64,000 bases of DNA from assembly GCF_003597395.2 (NCBI RefSeq), contig NC_133770.1:28540907-28604906 (forward strand), written 5' to 3'. Made by a program: the position numbers and the translations under genes. Below, one piece after another: positions 36,742 to 48,380 of this stretch. The notes beneath the pieces are model-generated. The model saw only the letters and a program-made list of their open reading frames with translations. It searched no databases and had not been told where the DNA came from. This DNA is from Chelonoidis abingdonii. Its lineage: Eukaryota > Chordata > Testudines > Testudinidae. Position 1 is the stretch's first letter. The number at the start of each line of letters is the position of its first letter.

Positions 36742-37373
36742 TGCGATGGTGCACTTCATATGATGTTATAAAAATATGCTAACGAGTGTGAATATAATAT
36801 AACTGGAATATACTTCATGTAAAAGGTCTCTTGTAAGGTATCATTACAACACTTATAATCTACTGAGTGTGTTCATCCTATTTATATAAATATATCACTC
36901 TTGTATCTGAAACTAGAAATATAAAATATAACTCTAAGGTCCTATTGTAACTATGCAAGGTGTGGGCCATTAATGGTGGCTTGGAACCATTAACCAGGAG
37001 AATTGGTTGTAGATGGCTCTGTTTTACTTGTAAGTCTTCCTATACACGTGTGGTGGCAAGTGGGCAATAAAGTCTTACAGTGACATGTGATCATGTCATC
37101 AGAACTGGAATCCATCTTTAATCTGGTGCTTTTCCATTCAGAAGGAGGGGTGGGAACCCAAAGGAACAAAGGATTCCCGCCTTGAGCAAAAGATATATAA
37201 GGGGATGGAACAGAACAGAGGGGGCTGCAGTTATGAGAAATCCCCTAGCTACCACCCAAGCTGGAAAAAGGACTGTACCAGGGGAAAGGATTGAGCACAG
37301 ACTAGAAGGAGGCTAGTCTGTAAAATGTAAAAGAGGCTTACTGGAACACCTCTGAGGTGAGATTTTCCTGCAT

Positions 37374-37411
<38 letters not shown>

Positions 37412-37922
37412 TGTTTTAGGCTTAGACATGCATGTTTTACTTTATTTTGCTTGGTAATTCACTTTGTTCTCATTTGGAACCACTTAAATCCTACTTTTTG
37501 TAATAAATAAAATCACATTTTACTTAGTAATTAACCCAGAGTATGTATTAATACCTGGAGTGGGGGGGCAAACAGCTGTGCATCTCTCTCTATCAGTGTT
37601 ATAAAGGGTGAACAATTTATGAGTTTACCTTATATAAGCTTTATACAGGGTACAATGGCTTTTTTTGGGGTTTGGACCCCATTGGCAGTTGGGTATCTGA
37701 GTGCTGGAGACAGGAGCACTTCTTCAGCTGTTTTCAGTTAAATCTGCAGCTTTTGGGGGATGTAGTTCAGACCTGGGTCTGGGTTTGTAGCTGGCTAGCA
37801 TGTCCAGCTCAAACCAGGTAGGGCACTAAAGTCCCAATCTGGCAGAGAAAACAGGGTCAGAGGTAGTCTAGGCACATCGGGTGGCAGTTCCCAAGGGAGT
37901 TTCTGTGAGCCAACCCGTCAAA
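36742..37922 (+). mobile_element. Solo LTR of an endogenous retrovirus-like element
   Basis: The unit begins TGCGATGGTGCAC and ends near CAACCCGTCAAA, probably a mutated ...CACA. A TATA box (GATATATAAGGGG, about 37,190) and a polyadenylation signal (AATAAATAAA, about 37,503) occur in the order expected for U3-R-U5 on the plus strand. TTCTCCT before and TTCCCCT after could be the target duplication, although seven bases is longer than usual. No internal region or second LTR is present. It lies inside the TIR element at 36,381-38,443. Confidence 0.68.
37372..37410. repeat. ATTT microsatellite
   Basis: About nine uninterrupted ATTT units inside the LTR, between the TATA box and the polyadenylation signal. 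Confidence 0.9.
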
Positions 37923-38443
37923 TTCCCCTTCAAAGGAGGAAATTGAACTGCTTCTCCCATGTCCCAGGTGAGTGCTCTAAGCACTGAGCTAAAATGTATA
38001 TAAGGCAAGCAGCTCCTCCTCCAATCATTTTGTGTGGTGTGATGCAGGGACTTAACTCATTCTCACAAGAAACAACTTTGGAGCCTAAGCCACGTGACTC
38101 CCAGAGAGAGGTTCCCGGCTGTGGATCACTAACAGAGATAGGCACCTCCCTGCAGCCCATACTTAGGCACCTATCTCCAAGCGAGGAGAGGGGCTTAGGA
38201 CACACCCCGTCATCAGCATCTCCCATCAGCTAGCTTTGGCCGCTGCCTGCCTAAAGTGCTGTCTTTAGTGTATTGTATTCTTAGGTGCCTTTCTCGCCCC
38301 ATTCACTGTATTGGGAACCTAGGCACCTAACTAGCCTTGTAGATCATAAAGTTGTTCCGGTGACTTCCTACGCATCTAAAAGATAGACTTTGCAATGCTC
38401 AGCCTTGCAATGCTTATGTCTCTTTGTGGATCCAGGCCTTAGA

Positions 38444-39973
38444 ATTCAGACCCAGAGTGCAAGAGAAAAATGGTTCCCAAATCTTTTTTTCTAATTTCGC
38501 ACGATTCAAATCTAATGTGAATCAAGCTACAATTTAGTGTAACAACAAGAATATTATTCATATGCCTGGCATGTTTCCAGGCAAATAGTCTAAGAGTACA
38601 ATAAAAATGGCTGAGTTGAGGGTTCCTGAAAGGTTGTACCAGGTCAGGTAGGATATTTAAGATGCAGAGATGGTAATTAGTTAGACTACATCTCTGTCCT
38701 CCTTTTACTATATATAATTATAGAGCAATTAGGTTATTCTTGTAAATGGTACAGTAAATACAGCTATAACAAGGCATCACTGCCATCTTCTGGTAAGCCC
38801 ATTTGGCTTGCTAGTGCGTTGATTTGTATTTATTTATTTGTTTGTTGTTAGAAAGCTACATAGCAATCAGTTTTTGTTTGTTAATGTATGCGTATGTTTT
38901 ATCATTCAGAATTTGTTTTGATCAATAATTCTACTCCACGCCAGGACTTTTGAAATACTGTACTAATTCCACTTTTGTAGTGCACATTCTTGAGACTGAT
39001 TTTGGCTGGTATTATGAGTGCTATATATATGAAACGAGAACCAATATTAGGGGCCTCAAATTGTTCTTCCATTCCAGAATGCTGGTTGTGCTTCAGCAGT
39101 AGATATGGAAAGCAAAGGTGTGTCTTAAGTCTTACAAAATTAAATCAAGCTGGATATTGCCTATTTGTCACTTTGAGAGAAACAGGTAATATTCAGGCCA
39201 GATTCTCAACTTGTGTAAATTGGCATGGGTCCATTGAAGCCAATAGTGCTATTTTGGCTTAAACCAGCTGAGGATCTAGCCCTCTGTCTTTAACAAGATG
39301 TTTCTATGCTAACTTTTTCGAGTAAATAACTGTTTTTCATGTTTTAGCAGAAACAACCCAATTCCCAGCAGGGCTGCCGCTAGAGCACTTGCCTTTCTGG
39401 GATCAGACTCATTTAAATAAATAAAAATCAACAATAACAATGAAACATTTAGAAACAAAATCAGTGGTACTCAGACCATCCCTCTTTGGTAAGGCTTGAT
39501 TTTCCTGACAGTTCCTGGTAGGCTAGTATTACCCATTGCATGACCTTTACCAGTCTCTCCAGCTCTAACTGCCAGCATGGCTAGTGCCTGCATATTACAG
39601 CTTCACTGGCATGGTGATGATCAGTTGAAAATCAACTTTGCTTTTAGTAGAAAGAGAAATTATAGAACTTACTAAAGACTTGTAGGTGCTATGGAAATCA
39701 CACTAGCAGTTTTCCAAAATAATTGCTTGGAAATTTACTTAGAAATCAATTGAAAATTTTTTTTTTCCCGATTCAAGAAATTAACATGCATTTTGACTTA
39801 AAAGACTTAAAATATATAATACCAATGACCTCTTTAGTTGAGGGCATATGTGTAGGATAAGTAACTACTGACCAGACTTTGTCTATGTGAATTCTAACAC
39901 CTGTGCACACAAGTAATGGAATCCATCAGATGATGTAATAATGTGGACTAAATTGTGGGAGGGAGCTACATTA
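38444..39973. other. Unassigned DNA with a short MITE
   Basis: No gene is seen. At 39,192-39,287 the ends GGCCAGATTCTCAACTTGTG and, reverse-complemented, AGGGCTAGATCCTCAGCTGG make a foldback MITE of about 95 bp around TTGGCATGGGTCCATTGAAG. Confidence 0.5.
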
Positions 39974-40200
39974 TAAGAACATAAAAACGGCCATACGGGA
40001 TCAGACCAAAGGTCCATCTAGCCCAGTATCCTGCCTTTTGACAATGGCCAATGCCTGGTGCCCCAGAGGGAATTAACAGAACAGGTAATCATCAAGTGAT
40101 CCATTCCCAGTCGCCCATTCCCAGCTTCTGGCAAACAGAGGCTAGGGACACCATCCCTGCCCATCCTGGATACAGCTCTTGCACCCCCAGAGAGAGCTGC
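39974..40200 (-). mobile_element. CR1 LINE 3' end
   Basis: The plus strand shows the reverse complement of the turtle-type CR1 tail and 3' end. The phrases are AAGAACATAAAAACGGCC, GATCAGACCAAAGGTCCATC, TAGCCCAGTATCCTG, CCCAGAGGGAATTAACAGAA and CCCAGCTTCTGGCAAACAGA. It is heavily 5'-truncated and non-coding. The same subfamily occurs at 23,784. Confidence 0.82.
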
Positions 40201-40346
40201 AGAAGGCACTGGAGTGCCTAGCTGTATATTCAAACTTTCAAAATCATGTGCTCCCCTCTAGAACTGCCAACTTGCTAACACAGGGCCAGATCCAATACCC
40301 AGGCACGTCAATGGGAGACTTTCCATTCATTTCAACAGGTGCTGGA

Positions 40347-40676
40347 CAGAGCCGGCTTTATGAACTGCGGGGCCCGATTCAAATACCCGGCGGCGGTTTG
40401 GGGCTTCGGCGGCACATTGGCAGTGGGGGTGTCCACTCCAGGTCTTCTGCGGCACCGAAGGACCCCCGACCGCCAAAACGCCACCGAAGACCTAGAGAGG
40501 AGACACACACAGACACACACAGCTGCCGCCGAAATGCCGCCGAAGACCTGGAGAGACTGGGTGAGTAAAAAGAAAATTCAAAAATTAAAAAGGCACCTAA
40601 GATGCAGGGCCCTCTTAGGTGTGGGCACGAGGCCCAATTCCAGGGAATTGGGGGAATCAGCCTAAAGCCAGCCCTG
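40347..40676. mobile_element. hAT-type non-autonomous element
   Basis: The termini are CAGAGCCGGCTTTA and, reverse-complemented, CAGGGCTGGCTTTA. The flanking octamers GTGCTGGA (40,339-40,346) and GTGCTAGA (40,677-40,684) differ at one base. The 330-bp GC-rich interior contains GCCGCCGAAATGCCGCCG-type phrases and a short ACAC run. Open frames through it are compositional. Confidence 0.82.
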
Positions 40677-40684
40677 GTGCTAGA

Positions 40685-41828
40685 TCAGAACCCTGGTGTA
40701 TTTGGGGGTAGGGAGAGAGCTGTATTACTGTAGACGCTAGTATAGCCCTTGCAGTCCCTGAATGCAAGGAGTCCGGTTGTCTGCCCTTTGTGGTGGTGCA
40801 TGCAAGAATAATAGTGGGGGTGTGACTCTTTGTGTTGTTTCCTTCCATCACACAACCATTCTGCGGTTGGACGCAACTTGGCACACAGCCAGCTGTATGC
40901 GTAAATAAAGTTGTACATGTGTCTTTGGAGGCTGAGATCTCATCCTCATGAAAATCAGGCACTAAGTTCCAGATTCTGCCACCCATATTCCTACCGACTA
41001 GTACCTTTCTTATATATGGAAAAAGTAGTGAGGGTGTCACATCCTGGCCTCATATGTCTAGGTGAGTATGTACCTGCTCTGCCTTTGTTTTCCACTACCT
41101 GTGATTTGAGTTCCAGCATTTCTTCCTGGCTGGCTTGTCAGAGGAAAAAGATATTCCTAAATATATTTTCTGTTCTGTCAGCCTGGCCTCAAATTGTGGC
41201 CCAAATTATTTAAAGATAAATCTTGCCTTTTAGCCTTTACAGCCACTGTGATGTTCATATCATTCTTTGAGACATTTCCCTTTTAAAAGCAGTGAGTCTG
41301 TCACCACATGGAGAGATTTGGGGTCATAAATCCTTCAGAGACATTTCTTACCAAGTTAGAGCGGTTCTCCATAAATACAGAGCCAGCCTTTTTTAAACCC
41401 CAACACTGGATAGTACATTTTCACTGTCCATTCATACCAGTGACAGATGCCTGACAATCATGAGCTACTTGTCAGCATTCAGACAGGTGGCACAGAATGC
41501 ACACTGCTGTTGAGAAGAGCAGAAAGACGGTCTTTAAAAAAAGGCTTTTAAAATGAGGTTGGAATACATGCATTTTTAAACAACGTCACTTAAAATCTTT
41601 TACACAGAAGCACTTCCACAGCTGTGAGCCAGTTGGCAATTATGAGGGAGGAAAAACTGATCTTCAAAATGCTTTTATAGTTAAGTGATTTTGCAAAACA
41701 TACAGTGGCATTTCTAAAAAAAAAAGGCTTCTTGAAAAACATATCCCTTTCCTTTGCTTCTCCTTTTCTTCAATATTATCAGCCTACTGCTGATTTAGCA
41801 CCATGTGACTTTTCAGTATATTATAGCT
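40685..41828. other. Unassigned DNA with no gene seen
   Basis: About 1.1 kb of mixed composition. The frames here (100-127 codons) have no recognisable domain. Confidence 0.42.
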
Positions 41829-42593
41829 TCTCGTAAACAAACTAGGAAAATGCAGCCTAGATGGAGCTACTATAAGGTGAGTGCATAACTGGTTGGACTT
41901 CCATCCCCAGAGAATAGTTTTCAGTGGTTCATAGTTAAGCTGGAAGGGCATATCAAGTGGGCTCCTGCACGGATCAGTTCTGGATCCAGTTCTGTTCAAT
42001 ATCATCATCAATTATTTAGATTATGGCATAGAGAGTACACTTATAAAGTTTGCAGACCATACCAAGCTGGGAGGAGTTGCAAGTGCTTTGGAAGATAGGA
42101 TTAAAATTCAAAACGATCTTGATAAACAGGAGAAATGGTCTGACGTAAATAGGATGACATTCAATAAGGACAAATGCAAAATACTCCACTTAGGAAGGAA
42201 CACAGTGGCACACATACAAAATGGGAAATGACTGCCTAAGGAGTAGTGCAGAAAGGGATCTGGGGGTCACAGTGGATCACAAGCTAAATTTGAGTCAACA
42301 GTGTAACACTGTTGCAAAAAAAAAAATAGCAAACATCATTCTGGGATATTTTATCAGGAATGCTGTAAGGAAAACACAAGAGGTAATTCTTCCACTCCGT
42401 GCTGATTAGGCCTCAACTGGAATGTTGTGTCCATTTCTGTTCACAACATTTTAGGAAAGATGTGGGCAAACTGGAGAAAGTCCGGCAGAGAAGAGCAATA
42501 AAAATGATTAAAGGTCTAGAAAACATGGCCTATGAGGGGACTGGACTAGATGACCTCTCACGGTCCTTTCCAGTCCTACAGTTCTATGATTAA
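41829..42593 (+). mobile_element. CR1 LINE fragment with reverse-transcriptase end
   Basis: The sequence translates, with breaks, into the end of the CR1 ORF2 reverse transcriptase. A run reading KFADHTKLGGVASALED is followed by KQEKWSDVNRMTFNKDKCK and LHLGRN. The catalytic F-A-D-D box reads FADH (42,049-42,060), so the second Asp has been lost. After AACATGGCCTATGAGGGGAC the sequence jumps to CTAGATGACCTCTCACGGTC and the CR1 3' tail TTCTATGATT, so the 3' UTR-proximal part is deleted. Stops and frameshifts (for example TGA near 42,230) make it a dead copy. The sequence upstream of 41,829 is not CR1. Confidence 0.88.
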
Positions 42594-42658
42594 CTTTTCT
42601 GATGCTGATCAAAAAATGTGTGCTGAACAGCCAAATCCAATGAAGGGATTAGATTGCA

Positions 42659-43060
42659 GCAGGGCCAGCTCTAGGTTTTTTGCCACCCCAAGCAAATAAA
42701 AATTTTGGCTGCCCCTTCCCACCTGCACCCCCTGCCACCGCAGCTCTGGGCCTCTCCCTACCCGCACCCCCCTGCCGCCCCAGCCCTGGGCTCTCTTCCC
42801 CACCAACCCACACCCCCCTGCCATCCCAGCCCTGGGCTGTCCGCTCCAACCCGCTTCCCCTGCCACCTCCCAGCCCTGGGCTCTCCCCCTACACACACTC
42901 CATGCTCCCCCAGCTCTGGGCTCCCTCCTTCCCCCCCACCAGTGCCCCCCTCCACCTGCACCCCCTGTCGCCCGAGCCCTGGACTCTCCCCTCTGCATCC
43001 TCCTTCTGCCGCAGCCCTGGGTCACTGGTAACTCACTCCCAGGACAGGTCATTCAGCAGG
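42659..43060. repeat. GC-rich repeat containing a minisatellite
   Basis: It begins CAGGGCCAGCTCTAGG, a hAT-like terminus, followed by TTTTTTGCCACCCCAAGC. No matching right terminus was found, so the element may be truncated. Confidence 0.5.
42723..43022. repeat. Minisatellite of about 37-65 bp units
   Basis: About seven imperfect units share CCCCTGCCRCC, CAGCCCTGGGCTCTC and a variable C-rich spacer, most of them 40-44 bp. The array creates long proline/serine/leucine-rich frames on the plus strand and glycine-rich frames on the minus strand (up to 147 codons each), which should not be taken as genes. Confidence 0.72.
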
Positions 43061-43284
43061 AATTTTGGATGTGCACAGAACACAGACAGGATTGGTTCCC
43101 ATATGGTCACAGAACTACAGTAAAGTGGTGTGACTGGAGGATCTCTGGATGCATATTATAAGACTGTCCTCCATAAATGAGGAAAAGTTGAGGTGCCTTT
43201 ATTATTCTTTTGTTCCACTTTCTTTCTTTCTATGAGGAATTTGCAAATGCAATATCACTGTCTTCCTTTTAAACAAATACAACT

Positions 43285-43299
43285 AAAAAAAAAAAAAAA
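43285..43299. repeat. Poly-A run at the edge of the noisy block
   Basis: Fifteen consecutive adenines. Sequence quality appears to change just downstream of here, which would fit a gap edge. Confidence 0.8.
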
Positions 43300-43361
43300 G
43301 GACCTTTAGCGCGCATTTTAAATGGGTGTGCAAAGTGCGTGATTAATTGTGCATGCTCAGA

Positions 43362-43706
43362 GCCCCCAACGGTGGACAAACAGAAATACTGATCAACCTC
43401 CACAGGCCTTTTTCCTGTTTACCTGCTAGTGCATAGGAGTGAATTGCTGTCCAAGTGGTCATGGGTGACTGTTGGATACGCTCCTGGAGGGCCATTAACT
43501 GTCGATTCCCCGTCACACAGTACTAAAGTTCAATTATAAAATCGAATTTTAGGGTTACTCCTGTGTTTAAGAAGGAGTCACCTAAAATCGATTTAAATAG
43601 CCCTTTAAAATTCGAATTGAAGGGCTCGTCGTGTGGACGGTCACATTAAATTCTAATTCAAATCGCTTTAATTCGAATTAAAGGCGTGCGGTGAGACAAC
43701 GTCCCT
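43362..43706. mobile_element. 3' end of a Harbinger-like element
   Basis: Near its end it carries ATCGATTTAAATAGCCC, TTTAAAATTCGAATTGAAGG, CTCGTCGTGTGGACGG and TTCGAATTAAAGGCG. This is the same arrangement as the right end of the element at 16,599-18,733 (compare GGGCCTCGTTGTGTGGACCG), but with ATTCGAATT-type arms. The sequence has apparent small deletions. No left end is present here. A left end of a related element occurs at 50,705. Confidence 0.62.
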
Positions 43707-44355
43707 CACTTTTCATTTAATTCTGAGTGTATCCACAAACCTTCAATTGCTAGAACTTCAGATAGAGAGGCGCACTGTCAATTGAATCCACCAGTTCTCG
43801 TCTTGTGGGCTACAAGGTGATGTCACACCAAGTACCTAATCCAGTCCCATCCCGTCTGGGAGTTCTCTGAAGTGATATCTGGGCAAAGCCTCTACCCCTG
43901 AGCACACTTGTTTCCACATTCACAGCGCCACCACCCTCTGGTAGTGAGCCACCATAACAGCAAGTGGATCATGAGGTTTCTAGCTACTATGCTCCCTCCC
44001 CTTCCCTGTTGAAGCGCCAAGGAAATGCTGGAAATGTAGTTTTTCCTGTTTCCGGGCTGTGTCTATACAGTGACTATACAGGAACTACAGCTCCCGGGCC
44101 CTGTTGTTCTCAGCTTCCCAGGCTGGATCCCTGCCACTGCTGCCCGCAAAAATGGGCTGACCCTCAAGCACTCTGCTTGCTTTGCTGGTTGCCTAGAGCC
44201 CTGGATTGCAAGACTTCTTTTGTGTGGAACCAACCAAACTAGTTGTAAATATGTATAATTCATTTGTTCAGGACAACTTTCCATTGGCTTCCAGGCAACT
44301 GTGGTGAAAACTTGAAACTGACCTCTACCACTTAAGCAGAAGGTTAATTATTTAA

Positions 44356-44465
44356 AAGCACTTGAGCTTTAACCTAACTATGCTCCCGCCTGAAAGTAAT
44401 GTTAAAAATTCTCTATTGACTTCAATGGAACCTGTAGTTGGTCATGCTGATGCTTTTGAACAACC
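44356..44465. repeat. MITE-like foldback in copy A
   Basis: AGCACTTGAGCTTTAACC, TTGACTTCAATGG and GATGCTTTTGAACAACC form the arms of a small palindromic repeat. The same element occurs at 52,695-52,815 in copy B. Confidence 0.5.
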
Positions 44466-44727
44466 TTCCCTAAATCCTTAATTAAACATGAACCTACAAG
44501 CATAAATTTTAACTTAAATCCAGTTTAAAGCTTTGAGAAAAATCTCTCCCTTGCAAAATGGAGCATAAACTATCTAGTTGCAGACTTATTGAGGGGGATA
44601 AGCTCATAGCAGAGAAGATATATGTGGGAATAATCAGGTGGCTGACGAAGCCCCTCTCAAACTTTCTTTCAACCTGCAGATCCAAGCCCAATAAAACTAA
44701 AAAGAGACCAGATTATTCTCTAGAGAA

Positions 44728-45068
44728 TAAGGGTTTTCAACCTTTTCTTTCTGGAACCCCATCCCCAACATGTATAAAAACTCCAACAGCACCTGTGCCA
44801 ACCAACTATATCTTTTTGCCCAGGACAGTTCATTACGGGGTAGCAAGTTCATGACAATTCCCCATCCCCATGTGAAGGGGCTCGTGAAGTTAAAGTTGCT
44901 GAAGCTTTTGGCTTCAAGCCTCAGGTGGTTAGATTTGGAGCCCTGACATCAGCCCACTGGGGGCTTCACTTCTGCCCTGGCCCAGAAGTCTAATGCCAGC
45001 CGCTTGGTGCAACACGAAAGTGCTCACAGCCCCTCTCATGGGCTGGAACAATCTGGCTGAGACGACTG
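44728..45068. mobile_element. hAT non-autonomous element in copy A
   Basis: This is the counterpart of 53,073-53,432. It runs from TAAGGGTTTTCAACC to GGCTGAGACGACTG. It is about 20 bases shorter than copy B because of scattered single-base losses. Confidence 0.72.
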
Positions 45069-45109
45069 CTGTATGAACCACACAAGGGAACCATTAAGTT
45101 GATATATAT

Positions 45110-46118
45110 TGTCGTTACCTTCCAGTTCCCCTCAGGCAACGGGTGGGTCTCCTAGGTTGCCATCTATAGAATAGAAAAACTAACCCAATCCCCCTCCCAC
45201 ACCCAAGCCCTGAAGGAACCCGCTACACTGCCTCCCAGGTACCCGTCTCATCCAACCTTTCCTTGCCCCATACCTGCGGACAGCCTTGGTCATTCCACTT
45301 CCTATATACCCAGTTCCTGTTCAGCCATCACATTTCATCAGTTATGGCACTGAGTTTTTAGCTCACAAAACAGGACCAGGCCATGTGTCCCAGCCATATG
45401 ATGTTACTAGTTACACAATCGTGCATGCATGCACACATGCAGCTTACAGGAATATCAGTCTCTAATATGAAAAAATCCTTGGTACATTAAAACTTTCACC
45501 ATCAAACAGACAAGACCCGTAGAAAAAACAGTTGAACTGCTTAACAATGCCAGCACGATGGCAACCCAGGTTCTGTTGTCCCTGCTTCATTTCCCATTCT
45601 GTTCAGGTCCCTTAAAAAGGTCACCCAGTTCAGCTATTCAGAAGCATTTCCCCCTTTCTGTGATCAATTTATGTAATGCTCCACAAAGCTTTCTAAAATT
45701 GGAATTCAAACCTACAAAGTCTTCACATCTTTCAGCTCTGCCCACTCCTCCTCCGGGGTCTATCCCTCCTACATTTTCTTTCTTTTAGACTAAGTTCTAA
45801 ATGGCAAGCTGTGCCCTTCTTGCCTGGAGTGGCTTCTCTGCTTTCTTCACAGCTCCTTCCACTGGTGTCTTTCCTCTGCAGACTAAGGGCCCTGCAGGAG
45901 TCCTGCTTACTTTCGCAATGTCTTGCAGCAACTGTCACACCAAAAATCTTCTCTCTAACACTTGCTCTCTCAGGTCTTATCTTATATACCTAAAGGCCTG
46001 ACTGGGTCACTTTACCCTAACCTGGTACACATGACTTCAGTCTCCCCCACTTGAAGAGGAAAATAGCTAGGTGCACAGTAGGGCTGGCCCTTTAAAAGGG
46101 ACCAGTGACACTGTGACA
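45110..46118 (-). mobile_element. LTR-like element in copy A
   Basis: It begins TGTCGTTACCTTCC and ends ACTGTGACA, so it has TG...CA ends. On the minus strand a TATATAAG box lies near 45,985, close to the expected U3/R position. I found no convincing target duplication and no internal region. Counterpart: 53,472-54,509. Confidence 0.5.
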
Positions 46119-46239
46119 AATACCGTAAGCCATGTAACTTCATGATTTTATTGTCATGTACCTTCTGCCCTTCCCTACTTGTCATTGTATTGCCTGTATT
46201 ACAGCTCATTCTGTAATGTTTTCAAAATTACGAAATTGT

Positions 46240-46360
46240 AACAGTTTATGATATCTTCCCATCATGTTTGGCAGACCAGCAGCATAGTGGGGCATGAACC
46301 TGACCCTAAACCCTGGTTACTATCACATTACAAATAATATTTTTAATAATATTATTACTT
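46240..46360. repeat. MIR-like SINE tail in copy A
   Basis: CCAGCAGCATAGTGGGGCAT, CCTGACCCTAAACC and an ATTACAAATAATA(TTA)n tail match the 3' part of MIR-type amniote SINEs. The copy B counterpart is at 54,624-54,745. Confidence 0.58.
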
Positions 46361-47211
46361 TTGTGCATTATTTATTGGAGTTTTTATTTGTTTTTTCGCC
46401 CAAGTCCTGATGCATTTTTAACTTCTTTTATTACACTTTTCTCATTACAACATGAGCTCCTCTGGTTGGTGGAAGTTTTGTTTACAATTGACTTCTAGTC
46501 CAAAAATGCATAGGACAACTGACATTCTCTCTGTTACAAAAATTTTTCTTCGCAAAAAGCTGTCCCTGTGCAAGACAGTTATGAAATCTTTAAGGCCCTC
46601 AGAGTTTGTCTGCAGTCTTTTGCTGGCAGAAGATAGCATTATTCTGCCTTACTCAGAAGGGTAGTAGTTAACTTATATTGGTCTGTAGATGCATGGTCAA
46701 GTTTATTCATAAGCTAATTTGTATGTATTGTTAGATTATTTCAGAAAGACAGACAAGAATTGCTGTTTTGATTCTTGTTTCATACATATTACTTTGAATG
46801 CAGCTTTGATTTTCTAATGTTTTACCTCAGAATTTTCAGGAGAAATTTTAATCTTCAAAGTTGGAAGTAATCAACCCATTGAACACCTACATATTAGTCT
46901 TGTCACATTAAAATACCAGGAATGAGATATTGATTAGTGAATTTAGAAGTTTGTTGATGATTATTCCAACTTCAACTGTATCTTCTGGGCCTAATTTACA
47001 ACTGGCATAACCAAAGAGTAATTCTTTAAATTCTAATAATAGACTATGGACTTTCTTTCCTGAGGCCGATCCGTGCTCATGTGAATATCCTAGCTCGCAT
47101 TGCGGAGTTACTTGATTTACTCAGCTGAGGACTAGTCTTCTTTCTTTTTTGTTAGTCCATCTACACCTATATTCTGCATTGCCCTGATACCAAGCCCAGA
47201 TTTTGTGATTC

Positions 47212-47345
47212 AGGACTAGCCGTTCCCCTGACTCCTGATCCAAAAAAGCACTTAAGCCACATTGCTTGACTTAAGTGACATGAGTCATTCTACTGACATC
47301 AGTCAAAACTCTCATGTGCTTTAAGTTAAAACATATGTTAAGTTG
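47212..47345. repeat. Palindromic MITE in copy A
   Basis: AAAGCACTTAAGCC, CTTGACTTAAGTGACATGAG, CATGTGCTTTAAGTTAAAAC and a second GTTAAGTTGCT form mirrored arms. The counterpart is at 55,618-55,740. Confidence 0.6.
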
Positions 47346-48351
47346 CTCTGAATTAGGGAACACAATCCTTTCCGACCACGGAGAGGACTGTATTGAAGAT
47401 GAGGGCGTGGCTACCATTCTGATTAGTTGGAGATTCTCTCCTTCCTATTTGCTTATGACGATTTGCTGCTACGTCTTATTCCTTGATAAAATTTGTGGGT
47501 TAGATTCTCTTCAGCCACTGAGATGTGCTGAATAGCAGGAGAATCCGAAGGGAATTTTCGAGGAATGATCTGCTGTTCTTATTCTATGGGCCGAAGACAT
47601 ACCACATTTGTCACTGAACTAGAAGAAATCTAATCTTAAATAATCCCCAGTGTGTGGGGCTTTCTACTACTTCCATCAAGACATTTTCACATCATTAGAT
47701 TTTTTGGCCCTCAAGAACATTTTTAGCACTTTTCTCATTCTATGTAGAAGGTTCTGGTTGATCTGAAATATATGCTGTCTACCCCTACGTTGTAAGAGAA
47801 ACTTATGTAGCATTGAGCCATACCTTCCACCCACCATTATCTCTTGTACATCTTTGGCTCAAAAGACTTTAAGAGTTTCGTATATTCTATTACCAAATCT
47901 CCCACTACAATGGACAATGAATCATTCATATACTTTGCTGGCCAGCAATGTTGACTCCACCATCATCCATCCTAATTGTCATCTAATTATGTGCTAGTGC
48001 TGTTCAACTGCAAGAAATTAGGAATAGTAAAAGTAAAAGATTACAGTACAAATCTATTTTACAGTCCTGACTGATTCTTTCACTTGTGTAAATCATGAGG
48101 AACTCCACTGAAGTAACAAGCACATTCCACTCTGACAAGCCACACATTGATTCCAGGATGTGGAAAATTGATTGGGATTGCCGTTGCCAATACTTTAGGA
48201 AAAAGGGGAGTGACTACAGGGTAGGCCCCTCTACTCCTAGGCGCTCTTGCTCCAATTGCCCACTGGGAGATGTGACCTAGAATGGCTCTGCTTCTACAAT
48301 CACGTTATTATAACACTGCTGAGGTAGGGCATGAATATCATTGCAGAGAGT

Positions 48352-48380
48352 TGTGTGTGGTGGTGTGTGTGTGTGTGTGT
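48352..48380. repeat. GT microsatellite in copy A
   Basis: A GT array interrupted by GG doublets. In copy B (56,742-56,772) the array is uninterrupted. Confidence 0.85.

Larger units (their letters stand above)
36381..38443. mobile_element. DNA element with TIRs, split by an LTR
   Basis: The left end TTAGGCTCAGACTCACAAAG and the right end (reverse complement CTAAGGCCTGGATCCACAAAG) form terminal inverted repeats. Internal arms also correspond: GGGAGACCAATGGTCC on the left, and CTTCTCCCATGTCCCAGGTG with AGTGCTCTAAGCACTGAGC on the right. Without the LTR (36,742-37,922) the element is about 0.9 kb. The superfamily is not certain, and no transposase is seen. Confidence 0.58.

Noticed and set aside
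36742..37922. A complete endogenous retrovirus
   Set aside because: Only a single LTR is present, with no gag, pol or env region and no second LTR nearby.
42609..43123. Frames of 147 codons on both strands that look like collagen- or proline-rich proteins
   Set aside because: They are produced by the minisatellite at 42,723-43,022. Equal openness on both strands argues against coding.
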